Assembly (NCBI GenBank): GCA_003427395.1 | Contig: BFEA01000666.1 | Span: forward strand, 684,883 to 712,179 | DNA length: 27,297 nucleotides | DNA from: Chara braunii | Lineage: Eukaryota > Streptophyta > Charophyceae > Charales > Characeae | Direction: 5' to 3' | Part shown: piece after piece, positions 19,545 to 27,297 of the stretch | How the letters are laid out: every line of letters begins with the position of its first letter | How positions within the stretch are numbered: position 1 is the stretch's first letter | Translations under genes and position numbers: made by a program | Notes under the pieces: generated by a model | Told to the model about the DNA's origin: nothing | The model's input: only the letters and a program-made list of their open reading frames with translations | Database searches by the model: none

Positions 19545-21088
19545 TCAAGGGGACGGCGGGATAACGACCGGGGACGAAGCCCGATGCCTCGCATCGGTAC
19601 ATGGACGAGTTGGTGGGCGGTCGGCGGCGGAGGGGGAGGGGGATTGGCTTCGTCGCCATTTTGCCGGTGCGGCCGAAGTCTCGGCAGTTGTCTCTCCATC
19701 CTCAGGCTTAGGCGGCTCTGGATCTCGGGCCGGATCGTCGGTGCGCGGCTGGCCGGCTGCACTGGCGAATTCCAACTGTCGCTTCCCGGTCGCGATCTCT
19801 TCCCTCTTCTGCGCCAGAGCCTCGTCACGCACTTCCTCCTCGAATCCTTCCCACTCCGACTCTTCCATCTCCTCCAGATCTTCTTCTTCTTCGTCGTCGC
19901 CTTGTCCTTCTTCCTCCTCCTCCTCACTTTGCTCCCCTTCGCTGTGCTCACTCTAACTCCCCTCTTCAGGGGTTTCTTCCTCGCCGGCTTCTTCTCCGGC
20001 TTTTTCTTCTTCTTCCACTTCAATCTCTACCTCCTCGTTCTCAGAAGCCGTCCGATCTTGAAAGAAGGCGAGGTTGACTATCTCGTGCGGGTCCAGATAA
20101 CCGCGCTGTGATGGTGGGTTGCGGCCGCTTCCCGGCTCCTCCAAGCAGGCCGACCACTGAAGATATGGCGCCAAGGCCCGCGTCAGGACGTGCGAGACTG
20201 GGCTTTCGTGGCTCTGCGAGACGATCTCAAGTGGGAGATCGTCGGCCAGCTGCGCAAGGGGGTTTGTTAGCTCGTGCACGATTAGTTGGCGATGATCGGG
20301 CCACACCGATCCAAAGAGGAATCCGAGCAGATCAGCTTCGGTTTTCGTTCGCCACGCCTGGATGATGAGCAGCTCGAGGTACTCGGCCCACTGGCAGTGA
20401 TCCCCGTGCCGTGTCCACATGATATTTACTCCGACCAGACACACCAACAACTCTACGAAGTGCTCTCGCCAACGCCTCCACTGCTGGGGATCGAGGAGGG
20501 GGACAATGAGTAATTCTAGACAAAAGGAGAGGTGCGGATGGACTCCGGATTGCCAGAAGGTGGGAAAGAAGGAGGGGAGGTCGAAAGTGGAGATCGGGGA
20601 TGGGTTCATTGAGGACGGGGGAAGGGGATGAGTTCCGGGAGCACCACCGCCGGCTCGTGCTGGAAGGTTCAGATACCGTCGAGGTCGACGCCGTCCGTGG
20701 GGAAAAGATTATCCCCGTGGGGCATGAGCCAACGATTCCACTCCGACGCCAACTGTTGCGCCCACAGTCGGAGTGACGTCTTGATAGTTGTATGCCGCAG
20801 CGGGTTGATGGTGCTGATGTCGCCACTGAAGGCGACCACCGTAAACACGTGGCTGATTCTAGGAGCCGATCGTCGATGAATTGCTATCGCTTCTGCCAAC
20901 ACAACCGCTCGGGGACTGCCTGCGAAGCGAAACTCAGCGGTTGCGTACACTCCCTGGGTACAGACGAATTGCGCAAGTCGCCGAAGGTCCGGATTGAGCC
21001 GCGGATGATGAACTTGTTGGATCGCCGAGATGTGACACCGTGGCACCAGCAGAGGATCGCCAAGAGCTCGCTCCATAAGAAAACTCAT
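19545..21088 (-). pseudogene. extra ORF downstream of integrase (function unknown)
   Basis: ATG at 21088-21086 overlaps the integrase stop as ATGA. The first part is a 139-codon frame to a TGA near 20669; the neighbouring frame is open from at least 20700 (ATG at 20609) to a TAG at 19955-19953, and the same frame continues to a TGA at 19547-19545. One single-base shift and one amber codon would explain an original protein of about 500 residues. The N-terminal part is globular-looking (RRLAQFVCTQGVY, SLRLWAQQLASEWNRWL); the middle is Trp/Leu-rich (QQWRRWREHFVELLV, GVNIMWTRHGDHCQWAEYLELL); the end is a long Glu-rich acidic, coiled-coil-prone region, then Pro/Ser-rich. I recognise no family. The position fits the additional 3' ORFs known in some LTR retrotransposons. 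Envelope-like features (signal peptide, transmembrane helix) are not evident. Confidence 0.6.
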
Positions 21089-21747
21089 AGCGATGGCGAT
21101 GGGGACGGAGTAACAGAAGGAGAACGAGAAGGAGACGGAGAGACAGGCGATAAGCCGTCGTCGTCCTCTTCCGCAGTGAAGGAGGAATTAGATGAAGGTG
21201 AAGATGGGGAAGAAGGAAGGGGACGAAGGTAGGACACATGGCGGATGATCGGACGAGCCGATCGGTTGCCGGAGACCTCAGGCGCAAGCCGCACAGTGTT
21301 CACATCGTTCGGTCCGAGTTCAATCATGCGGAATCGCCCGAAGAATCGCGGCGCTAGTTTACCCTGGCGAGCACATTTCCTCACCTGCACGATGTCCCCC
21401 AATTTGTACTGGGGCTGTGGACCTGCGTTCCCGTCCCGATCCTCGTAGCTTCGGACCTGTCGGCCGTGGGCCAACTCGGTCATTCTCTGGCGTTTTCGGG
21501 CTAGCCTGGGGAGGGACCGTTCCATTAACTCTAAGTGCCGCTTGGCCTTGTCCGGTGTCATGGCCCTTGTGGGCCGGCGGTTGAGCGTTGATTCATCAGG
21601 GAGGCTTGGTATCGAAACACAAGCGACACTATTGGTCCTTAATTGGAAGGGGCTCAGGCCCGTCGATTCATGGGGCGTTCCGCGATGGACCGGTAGGATG
21701 TGGTCGACGATATCGGGCCAGGGCCTCGGATCCCGTGCCACGATGTT
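21085..21747 (-). pseudogene. integrase C-terminal region
   Basis: In the same frame as the catalytic core but cut from it by a TGA at 21750-21748 (probably CGA to TGA). It begins ARDPRPWPDIVDHIL, the usual stretch after the integrase core, continues with TPHESTGLSPFQL, and has an SH3-like DNA-binding domain (YKLGDIVQVRKC, GKLAPRFFGRFRMIEL). A Ser/Pro-rich tail with an acidic EEDDD patch follows and ends SPSPSL at the stop, overlapping the next ORF by four bases. No chromodomain is seen after the SH3-like part. Confidence 0.8.
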
Positions 21748-21750
21748 TCA

Positions 21751-22548
21751 TCGCAGCGCTGTCCTTATCACCCTATTTGCGTTTTCTACTAGCCCACTGG
21801 ATTGTGACATATGGGGCGCAGTATTCCGCACAGCGACACCGTGTATGACCAGGTTCTTCAATACTTCCCCTTTGAATTCTGCCCCGTTATCGGTCAGGAT
21901 CTCTTCCGTATCCTGGTGCATCCAGAGAAAACGGTTAACATACCGCGCAATTTCGGCGGCTTGCCGCGTGCGACACAGATAGGCCTCGATCCATTTCGAA
22001 AAATGGTCGACAAATACCAACAGGATTGAATACTCACAACTATTAGGACCAGGGGGTACCACGATATCGGTAGTATCCATACTCACCCTTTGGAACGGCC
22101 GCTCAACTACCGTTGGTACTATCGATCTTGGCGGCTGGATCGGCGCCTTGTGAGCAGCGCAGACTTGACAGTTTGCGACGATGAATTTCACATCGTCCCG
22201 AATATTCAACCAATACCATTCGTTTTTGTCGATCGCCGACTCCGTAATGCGTACGGCAAAATGGGAAGTCGTTTCTTCGTGTGCTGTCTTCACCCAATCG
22301 TACCTCATGAACGGATGTGGTACAACCATCCAGATCCCACTGCCGTCCGTTTTTCGTTTTTCTAACCTACCCTCTATCCATCGGTAAACCCGAGCCCTTT
22401 CATTAGCCCTCCTCCGATCTTCCTTGGTGAAATCTTGGAGGGGGTTACCCACTAAGGTGGCAATCAAAGCGATGTCGGTCCATACTTCGTCCCTTCTAAA
22501 CTTTTGGGTCTTCTCCAATCCTTCTGACGTGGCATCCAAAAAGCGAGC
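21751..22548 (-). pseudogene. integrase zinc-binding and catalytic domains
   Basis: N-terminal HHCC finger: HEETTSHF then CQVCAAHK. Catalytic DDE residues appear intact: Asp in RVSMDTTDIV, Asp in ILTDNGAEF and Glu in GLVENANR. FVDHFSKWIEAY between the first two is typical of Ty3 integrases. The enzyme joins the LTR cDNA to host DNA. In its own frame it is preceded by the PHD finger (with an in-frame TAG at 22551-22549) and ends at a premature TGA (21750-21748). Confidence 0.88.
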
Positions 22549-22812
22549 CTAAGTCGGGATCTTGTCAACCAGACACAAGGGGCATAGCCACAGTTTACTA
22601 TGATTTCAATATTGGATGCATGAGTCATGGGCTCGTGCGACACACTGTCGACAATCTACCTATTCCACATAGCCTTCCCCGTTAGGACGCATGGAGAATG
22701 AATATACGCGAGAAATTGCTTCGCAAAAATAGCAAAATTTATCAGGCAGGGAGAGAAGAGATGAAGAGGAGATGGGAGAAAGAGGGGTAGTGAGGTTACC
22801 TCCGTCACCCAT
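22549..22812 (-). pseudogene. PHD finger module between RNase H and integrase
   Basis: In the integrase frame, from an ATG at 22812-22810, the peptide carries Cys at 22734, 22725, 22653 and 22644, His at 22629, and Cys at 22620, 22584 and 22575 (first base of each codon). The pattern is C-x2-C-x23-C-x2-C-x4-H-x2-C-x11-C-x2-C, a C4HC3 zinc finger. The last pair reads LWLCPLC with the typical Trp. The third Cys is preceded by E-stop-VDC, where PHD fingers normally have Trp-Val-x-Cys, so the TAG (22662-22660) most likely replaced TGG. A TGA (22608-22606) and a TAG (22551-22549) also interrupt it. PHD fingers read histone H3 tails, often H3K4 methylation; a targeting role is inference. A Ser/Leu/Pro-rich stretch precedes the finger. 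Confidence 0.75.
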
Positions 22813-23407
22813 TGCCACCGGTCTGCTTCTTGCCACGTGGGAGAACTGCCACTTGTCCGTTCTTTGGCCCGTTTGCCGGTTCTGAATCCTTCCACGGAGT
22901 GATTTCCTCGCTCTTAGGTACCTTAGCGGGCCGATGCAGACGTGTCAGCCCGCCCGCGTTGTCGTTTCTCTCTGTCTTCCGGTGGATAATGTCGAAGTCG
23001 TACTCCTGTAGTCGTACCGCCCAACGTCCAATCATGCCCGTGTAATTCGTGAGCTTCTTCAAGGCCAGCAGAGGCTCATGATCAGTCACGAGGCGGAACT
23101 TCTGCCTGTAGAGATACGGATGGAAGTGCTGGATTCCCCAGACTACTGCATAGCATTCGCCTTGGGGTGTTGAGTCATTCCTCCATTCGTCTGGCACCGT
23201 TCGCGACGCGTACTCGATGACGTGTTCGCGACCATCGTTCCCCTTCTGCACTAAAATAATGGAAATAACTTCCGGTTGCCAGTCCGTGATAAGAATGAAC
23301 TGCTTCGAGGGGTCCGGTCGGATCAAAATAGGTGTCGTTGCCAGAGCGTCTTTGAGGGTCGCGAAGGCCTGCTCACACTCCGCATCCCAACTGAGAGGCT
23401 GGTCCTT
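22805..23407 (-). pseudogene. RNase H domain
   Basis: Continues the RT frame after a TGA at 23410-23408 (probably TGG). It shows FILITDWQPEVISIILVQ (first Asp), YASRTVPDEW, QGECYAVVWGIQHFHPYLY (Glu) and FRLVTDHEPLLAL (Asp). The last acidic residue of the family (Asp in the ADALSR box) is replaced: the box reads NAGGLTRL, with Gly encoded at 22954-22952. It would degrade the RNA strand during reverse transcription; this copy is probably inactive. The frame ends at TGA 22807-22805, overlapping the ATG of the PHD-integrase frame by eight bases. Confidence 0.87.
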
Positions 23408-23410
23408 TCA

Positions 23411-24424
23411 TAACAGGTTCGTTAGTGGTCGTGCAATCGCGACAAAGCCTTTGATGAAACGGCGATAGAACGATGCCAACCCCAAGAAGGCTCGAACCTG
23501 CGTCAGCGACGTGGGAACTGGAGCTTCTCTCTCCGCCTCGACTTTTCTCGAGTCAGGCCACAATCCTCCACGTGTCACGATGTAACCCAAGAATGAAATT
23601 TCCGAGAGGAAAAATTCGCTCTTTTTGAGTGCGATCTTGAGTCCAGCGTCCCTCAGCGCGCCCAAAGTCCACTCAATGTGTTGTGCAGGTCCGTGATAAG
23701 TCTCCGAGTAGACAAGGATATCGTTCATGTATACGATCACGCAGAAGTTGTTCATTCCCTGAGATAGCCGTGTCTTGTTGACGAAGTTCTGGAACGTCAT
23801 GTTCATCGCTCGCTGAAACGTGGCAGGCGCGTTGCAAATCCCCATCAGACACCGAACCCACTGCCACGTGCCCTCAAACAACACGAAGGTCGTCTTTGGC
23901 CGATCTTCCTCCTTAACCAGAATGTGATGGAAGTCATGCCGAATGTCAAACTTACTAAAATAATTAGCACAACCAATCGCATCCAGCAAATCATCAATCC
24001 GGGGGAGGGGATACACATCGTTAATCGTGATTTCATTCAGTTTGCGATAATCGATGCATATGTGGATTGATCCGTTCTTCTTTGGTACTAGCACTACTAG
24101 AAATGACCAGGGCCCGGTGGCGGGTTCGATCCACCCGCTTGCTTCGAATTCCCGAATTCGTTCGAGGGTCTTTTTCCGTTCTATTAGGGAGTATCGGTAG
24201 GGCTTGCAGTGGATGGGGGAATGGTTTCCCATTTGAATTTCGTGTTGGATAACCAACGACAAGCCATTGTCAGTGTCCGTTACGCTAATCGCTCCTTGAT
24301 ACTCCGTCAGAATGTCCGCAATCAAATGATGGATCCCATCCGTTACGTACTGTGGCACGTGTAACTCAAAAAGCTGGTCCCAGATCCGTACGTCGATCTG
24401 CTTCGTGCATGTTTGTTTCACCAC
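23411..24424 (-). pseudogene. reverse transcriptase with YMND active site
   Basis: About 338 codons. Motifs in order: EASGWIEPATGPW, VLVPKKNGSIHICIDYRKLN, PLPRIDDLLDAIGCANYFSKFDI (catalytic Asp in FDIR), LMGICNAPATFQRAMN, then the catalytic box as VYMNDILVYSE, then FLGYIVTRGGLWPDSRKV and VRAFLGLASFYRRFIKGF. Ty3 enzymes have Y-x-D-D at the box; here AAC (23725-23723) encodes Asn for the first Asp, a single G-to-A change that should abolish activity. The frame follows a GTG codon, so it is an internal part of a polyprotein with no start of its own. Confidence 0.93.
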
Positions 24425-24933
24425 ATCAGGTGGTGGCGCCGAAATAAACGAATGGTCCGATCACCAGGAGAACACCGTGGCCTGGTGACCATCATTTGGG
24501 CGTCTTCCTCCCGGATGGCCACGTGCCCTTCCGGGGTGATTCCATCGCAGATATCTGGCCATGGTACGATTTTAGTTGCGATCTTTACTCCGAGCTCGTC
24601 TGATTCAGCCTCGAGACGCCCAGGGGGTTCCAAAGAACTGGCTTCCGTCCCCAGACGTAACAGTTGTACTTCCTTTGCGGGTGTTAATAGGGACTTCGGT
24701 AGATCTGTTTTATCGTAGTAGTGCTTCTTGTCGTTGTATCGGGCGAGGAGAGGGGAAATTCCTTCGTACAGAGTTTGAGGAGGTTCCAAAGAATCGACCA
24801 TCCTCGAAATCTGTATGAGAGGTTCACCCGAAATCATCGCCTTGGTCCTTTGGAAGTTTGGATGTTTCGACTGGTTAGATGTATCGTTCTTGCGATCGTT
24901 CTGGCGGCGGGTAATAAATGCGTTGTCGTGCAA
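24425..24933 (-). pseudogene. protease-RT linker, frameshifted
   Basis: Minus-strand frame offset by one base from protease and RT. It includes GISPLLARYNDKKHYYDKTDLPKS-type sequence, charged and without known domain. Protease ends in frame at 24875 and RT resumes in that same frame at 24424, so a pair of compensating shifts (near 24880 and near 24430) is the simplest reading. The frame also contains PWPDICDGITPEGHVAI, which looks like coding spacer. Confidence 0.5.
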
Positions 24934-25600
24934 GCTTCAGAATTTCTGGATCATTTTTGTCACTGCTATCCACATCCCTCGATGATGGCTCATCGTCTGC
25001 GAAGTCTTCCCAGGTGATCATACAAAGAGTTCCCGCTATCATCGGCAAAACTCGCGGGACTGCGTTGATGGTAGTACGAAGAGTCAGTCTCATAGGTACA
25101 ACATAGGGCTTTCCTCCCGTATTTCGAAGGATGATTGACCGTCGCTCGAAATCCAAGTTTGCTCGTAATGCCACCAGAGCAGGGAGTCCGAAAAGAACGT
25201 CGTATGTGTTTACGTCTAATGCCACGACAACTCCCAATGCATGCACCTTTCCTAATCGGAAAGCGACATTGGTCATTCTTCCCACCGTTTTAATATTTTC
25301 TTCGTCTGCCGAAACGAGCTGATCCTTTTCTATAAGCATGATTAGATCGTTTTTTCTTTCCGCCCTCTCAACTACTCGCAGCGAAATAGCCAAAACAGCA
25401 GCTCCCGAATCAATGATTGCATTGTACGGTATTCCCCATATTTCGATGTCACATTCCGCAAATTTCCACGGGATGGGTTTAATCCGTAGAAAATGATCGT
25501 CCTTCTGTATTAGTCCTACTCGTATTGGATCCGACGTGCCAGTCGCGTTTTCATCTGGCGTGGGGCTCTTAGCCTTTACGTTTGTTGTTTGAGCGAGGGC
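24875..25600 (-). pseudogene. aspartic protease domain (pro)
   Basis: Frame open from 25600 (after a TAA) to a TAA at 24877-24875, in the -1 frame relative to gag and overlapping its last eight codons. The active-site motif IIDSGAAV (Asp-Ser-Gly at 25411-25403) follows the strand IWGIPYNA. A downstream region HALGVVVALDVNTYDVLFGLPAL resembles the second half of a retroviral-type protease (ILGxDFL-like part altered to LFGLPAL). It would cleave the Gag-Pol polyprotein as a dimer. No classic slippery heptamer is visible in the short overlap, so how it is reached from gag is unclear. Confidence 0.8.
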
Positions 25601-27052
25601 TTACAATGTTGTAGCATTCGCTCATTGGCTTGCTCAGAGATCGAGAGCACATGGCCAATCGGAAGCAGAATCCGATGGTCCAATGCTCGGATGATGTTGA
25701 GCACAAGGATTTTTCCAGTGACGAAGGTGGGTCCTCCTGACTCCATCTCTCTTGGGGCGGGTCGCCATTCCGCCACTTCTTTTTGTTCCATTGCCGGCCT
25801 AATCGTTCCAATCATCCCAAGCCCAGGGTCACCCAGCGATACGTACTGATATAACAGGATGAGCTCAGCAGCCTCTTCCGTGGTTGCTAACGCATTTCCT
25901 ATACCTTCCATTTCTTCCATCAAGGTTCCTACCCGTCCAGGTCCGCTAGCGATGGAGGCCGCTGCCATTGGTGCGACCCCGACCCGTTGTTGCGGGGGCC
26001 GGTGGGGGCAATCACGGGCTAGATGCCCTGGCTGATGGCATGCATAACAAACATTCAGATTGCTTGCTGCTCCGCCGAGAGCAGGCGCCAGGACCAGCCC
26101 TTGTTCGATTGGAGGGGCACGCACCGCGCTGGGCCGCATGTTTCTCATCATGGCTTCTAACCGAGCGTTATGCTCTCGCTGTTCCTTTTTGCTTTTCTGG
26201 ATTAGGCTAATTAACGTCCTAGTCAACTCGAAAATAGTAGTAGACTCATTTGTCTTTACCGGATTCTCAGTTGGTGGCGGGGGTGCCGTCATTACAGGCG
26301 CTGGTATCACAGGAACAGGGACACTCGTAATTACACTCGGAGCGAGTCGTTTCGGGGCTATCTGTTTCAGGTAGGTGACCGGACCAGACACAAATCCCAT
26401 ATTCTCGAACTTGTTCTGCAACGTGGCCAACTCAGCTCTGGCCCTTGCAAGTTCGGACGGATCCCCTTCCTTAGGATAGTCTTCTCCTTCCAGGAAGTTC
26501 GCCGCGAACTTTCGTTCCATCTCCTCTGCAGCGGCCATGATCTATTGCAGCGTATGATTGATGGGGGAAAATCGCTTTTGCAACCTTGCCCTTATCGTTC
26601 GACTGCGAAGCCCGTCGATAAACTAGTCTCTCCCGACTTGCTCACCTCGTTCAGTTTTCACAAGCATTCGGTAGAACCGATTTTGATACTCTGCTAGACT
26701 CGAGAGGTTCTTGCACCCGGTCTTTGATCACGTAGAGTGCTTGCTCTGGGTGGACATAATCAAATCGATTCAGAAAATCTCGTTTAAAGGTCGGAAGATC
26801 CACCCATACATAGGTACTAAGCCAGTGATGAACATCTCCTCCCAATCGAGTAGGAATGTTCACCTGAGCTTCGTTATCGTCATACTGCTGTGCCCGGAGC
26901 GTGGCCAACCATGCTCCTGCAAGATGATGTGCAGGGTCGAATAGATAGAGATCGGGTGGCGTCATGGGAGCCCGTGCTCGTGGGGCGGGTTGATTGGGAT
27001 TTGGTTGATTAACATTCTGCTGCGGATTTGGATTATTAGCATTAGCTTTCAT
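25576..27052 (-). pseudogene. gag with CCHC zinc knuckle
   Basis: The first ATG in frame is at 27052-27050; the frame is also open upstream to 27154 without an ATG. Order: Asn/Pro/Gln-rich start, then a retrotransposon gag capsid-like region (LYLFDPAHHLAGAWLATL, IPTRLGGDVHHWL, FKRDFLNRFDY). A frameshift lies near 26700, two in-frame TAGs at 26625-26623 and 26544-26542, then a Pro-rich linker, a charged helix (KKEQREHNARLEAMMRNM) and CYACHQPGHLARDC, the C-x2-C-x4-H-x4-C knuckle that binds RNA. It ends KQQT at TAA 25578-25576. Gag forms the virus-like particle. Without the lesions it would be near 490 residues. Confidence 0.85.
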
Positions 27053-27192
27053 GTTGGCTGCCCGCCAGGTAGCCGATCTACTTCGGGTGATGACGGGGTC
27101 ACGTCTATGCGCGTTCCGGGGTCGAGGTCGCCCTCTGTTAGCCAGATCGCCCAATTATCGTGCTATTAGTCCTAAAACCCGGCCACGTGTCG

Positions 27193-27205
27193 GGCTCCGA
27201 TACCA
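27193..27205 (-). promoter_or_regulatory. primer-binding site (initiator Met tRNA-like)
   Basis: Minus-strand TGGTATCGGAGCC differs by one base from TGGTATCAGAGCC, the complement of the 3' end of plant initiator-Met tRNA used by many Ty3 elements. It directly adjoins the LTR, upstream of gag. Confidence 0.75.
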
Positions 27206-27297
27206 ACCTCACGCCCAGCGCGACTTCCTGATCGGAGTAGGATGTGGGCCTGGAAGTGCGAAAAGGGGTGTGCCAAGGATTTTTGGAAAGTGGGGGT
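27203..27297 (-). repeat. U5 end of the 5' LTR (cut by window edge)
   Basis: 95 bases identical to 16352-16446 of the 3' LTR. The eight terminal LTR bases seen at 16344-16351 are missing here; the sequence passes straight into the primer-binding site through a shared CCAA. Confidence 0.9.

Larger units (their letters stand above)
16344..27297 (-). mobile_element. Ty3/gypsy LTR retrotransposon, defective, 5' LTR cut by window
   Basis: Minus-strand order: 5' LTR (27297-27203, incomplete), PBS, gag, protease, RT, RNase H, PHD finger, integrase, extra ORF, 3' LTR (18824-16344). RT before integrase is the Ty3 (Metaviridae) order. The coding region has at least three frameshifts and eight in-frame stops plus altered catalytic residues, so this copy cannot make a working Pol. 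It sits in the LINE at 16343. The target duplication cannot be checked because the other end is outside the window. Confidence 0.9.

Noticed and set aside
19418-20023. 201-codon Lys/Arg-rich minus-strand frame
   Set aside because: Out of frame with the extra ORF and explained by its Glu-rich codons read in another frame.
19485-20111. 208-codon plus-strand frame
   Set aside because: Antisense of the acidic end of the extra ORF; hydrophobic runs come from reversed Glu/Lys codons.
22549-26625. Stop-codon reassignment (TAG/TGA read as Trp)
   Set aside because: Stops of all three types also end frames normally here, and frameshifts plus active-site losses point to decay.

Overview
The window is repeat-rich eukaryotic nuclear DNA. 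It holds microsatellites, a 402-base assembly gap (11448-11849), a single-N join at 5935, and no intact host gene that I can defend. The Ty3-type element carries an initiator-Met-tRNA-like primer site. That site, the non-LTR Pol tail and the large nested repeats suit a big green-lineage genome; a charophyte alga such as Chara is my guess, but the sequence alone does not prove it.

Layout. Bases 1-6200 are non-coding or decayed sequence: CT, CA, ATTT and TTC microsatellites, a tRNA-like (SINE-like) head next to a strong 73-nt hairpin, tandem arrays of 40, about 66 and 59 bp, and one weak gene remnant. Bases 6200-11300 are mostly featureless AT-rich DNA. They contain a foldback element (8411-8682) with 113-bp arms and a 9-bp target duplication lying in the B-box of a tRNA-like sequence, another tRNA-like stretch, a recurring 19-bp motif and two clean palindromes. 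Bases 11320-12060 are GATT/GT/AATC simple repeats around the gap.

From 12150 to the right edge the DNA is a nest of retrotransposons on the minus strand. The oldest is a non-LTR (LINE) element, whose ORF2 C-terminal part survives in two pieces (16343-15459 and 12953-12348). A diverged solo LTR of about 2.5 kb (12954-15458) separates the pieces. A Ty3/gypsy element lies to their right, with its 3' LTR at 16344-18824 and its 5' LTR running off the window. The 95 visible bases of the 5' LTR are identical to the 3' LTR.

The Ty3 element reads, 5' to 3' on the minus strand: PBS, gag with a CCHC knuckle, protease (DSGA), linker, reverse transcriptase, RNase H, a C4HC3 PHD finger, integrase (HHCC, DDE and C-terminal domain), then an extra ORF that starts on an ATGA overlap with the integrase stop and ends in a long acidic region. 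The element carries several frameshifts and in-frame stops, and the catalytic YxDD box of RT reads YMND. The PHD finger between RNase H and integrase, and the unrecognised 3' ORF, are the most interesting contents. They suggest a chromatin-reading retrotransposon lineage, seen here as a defective copy.
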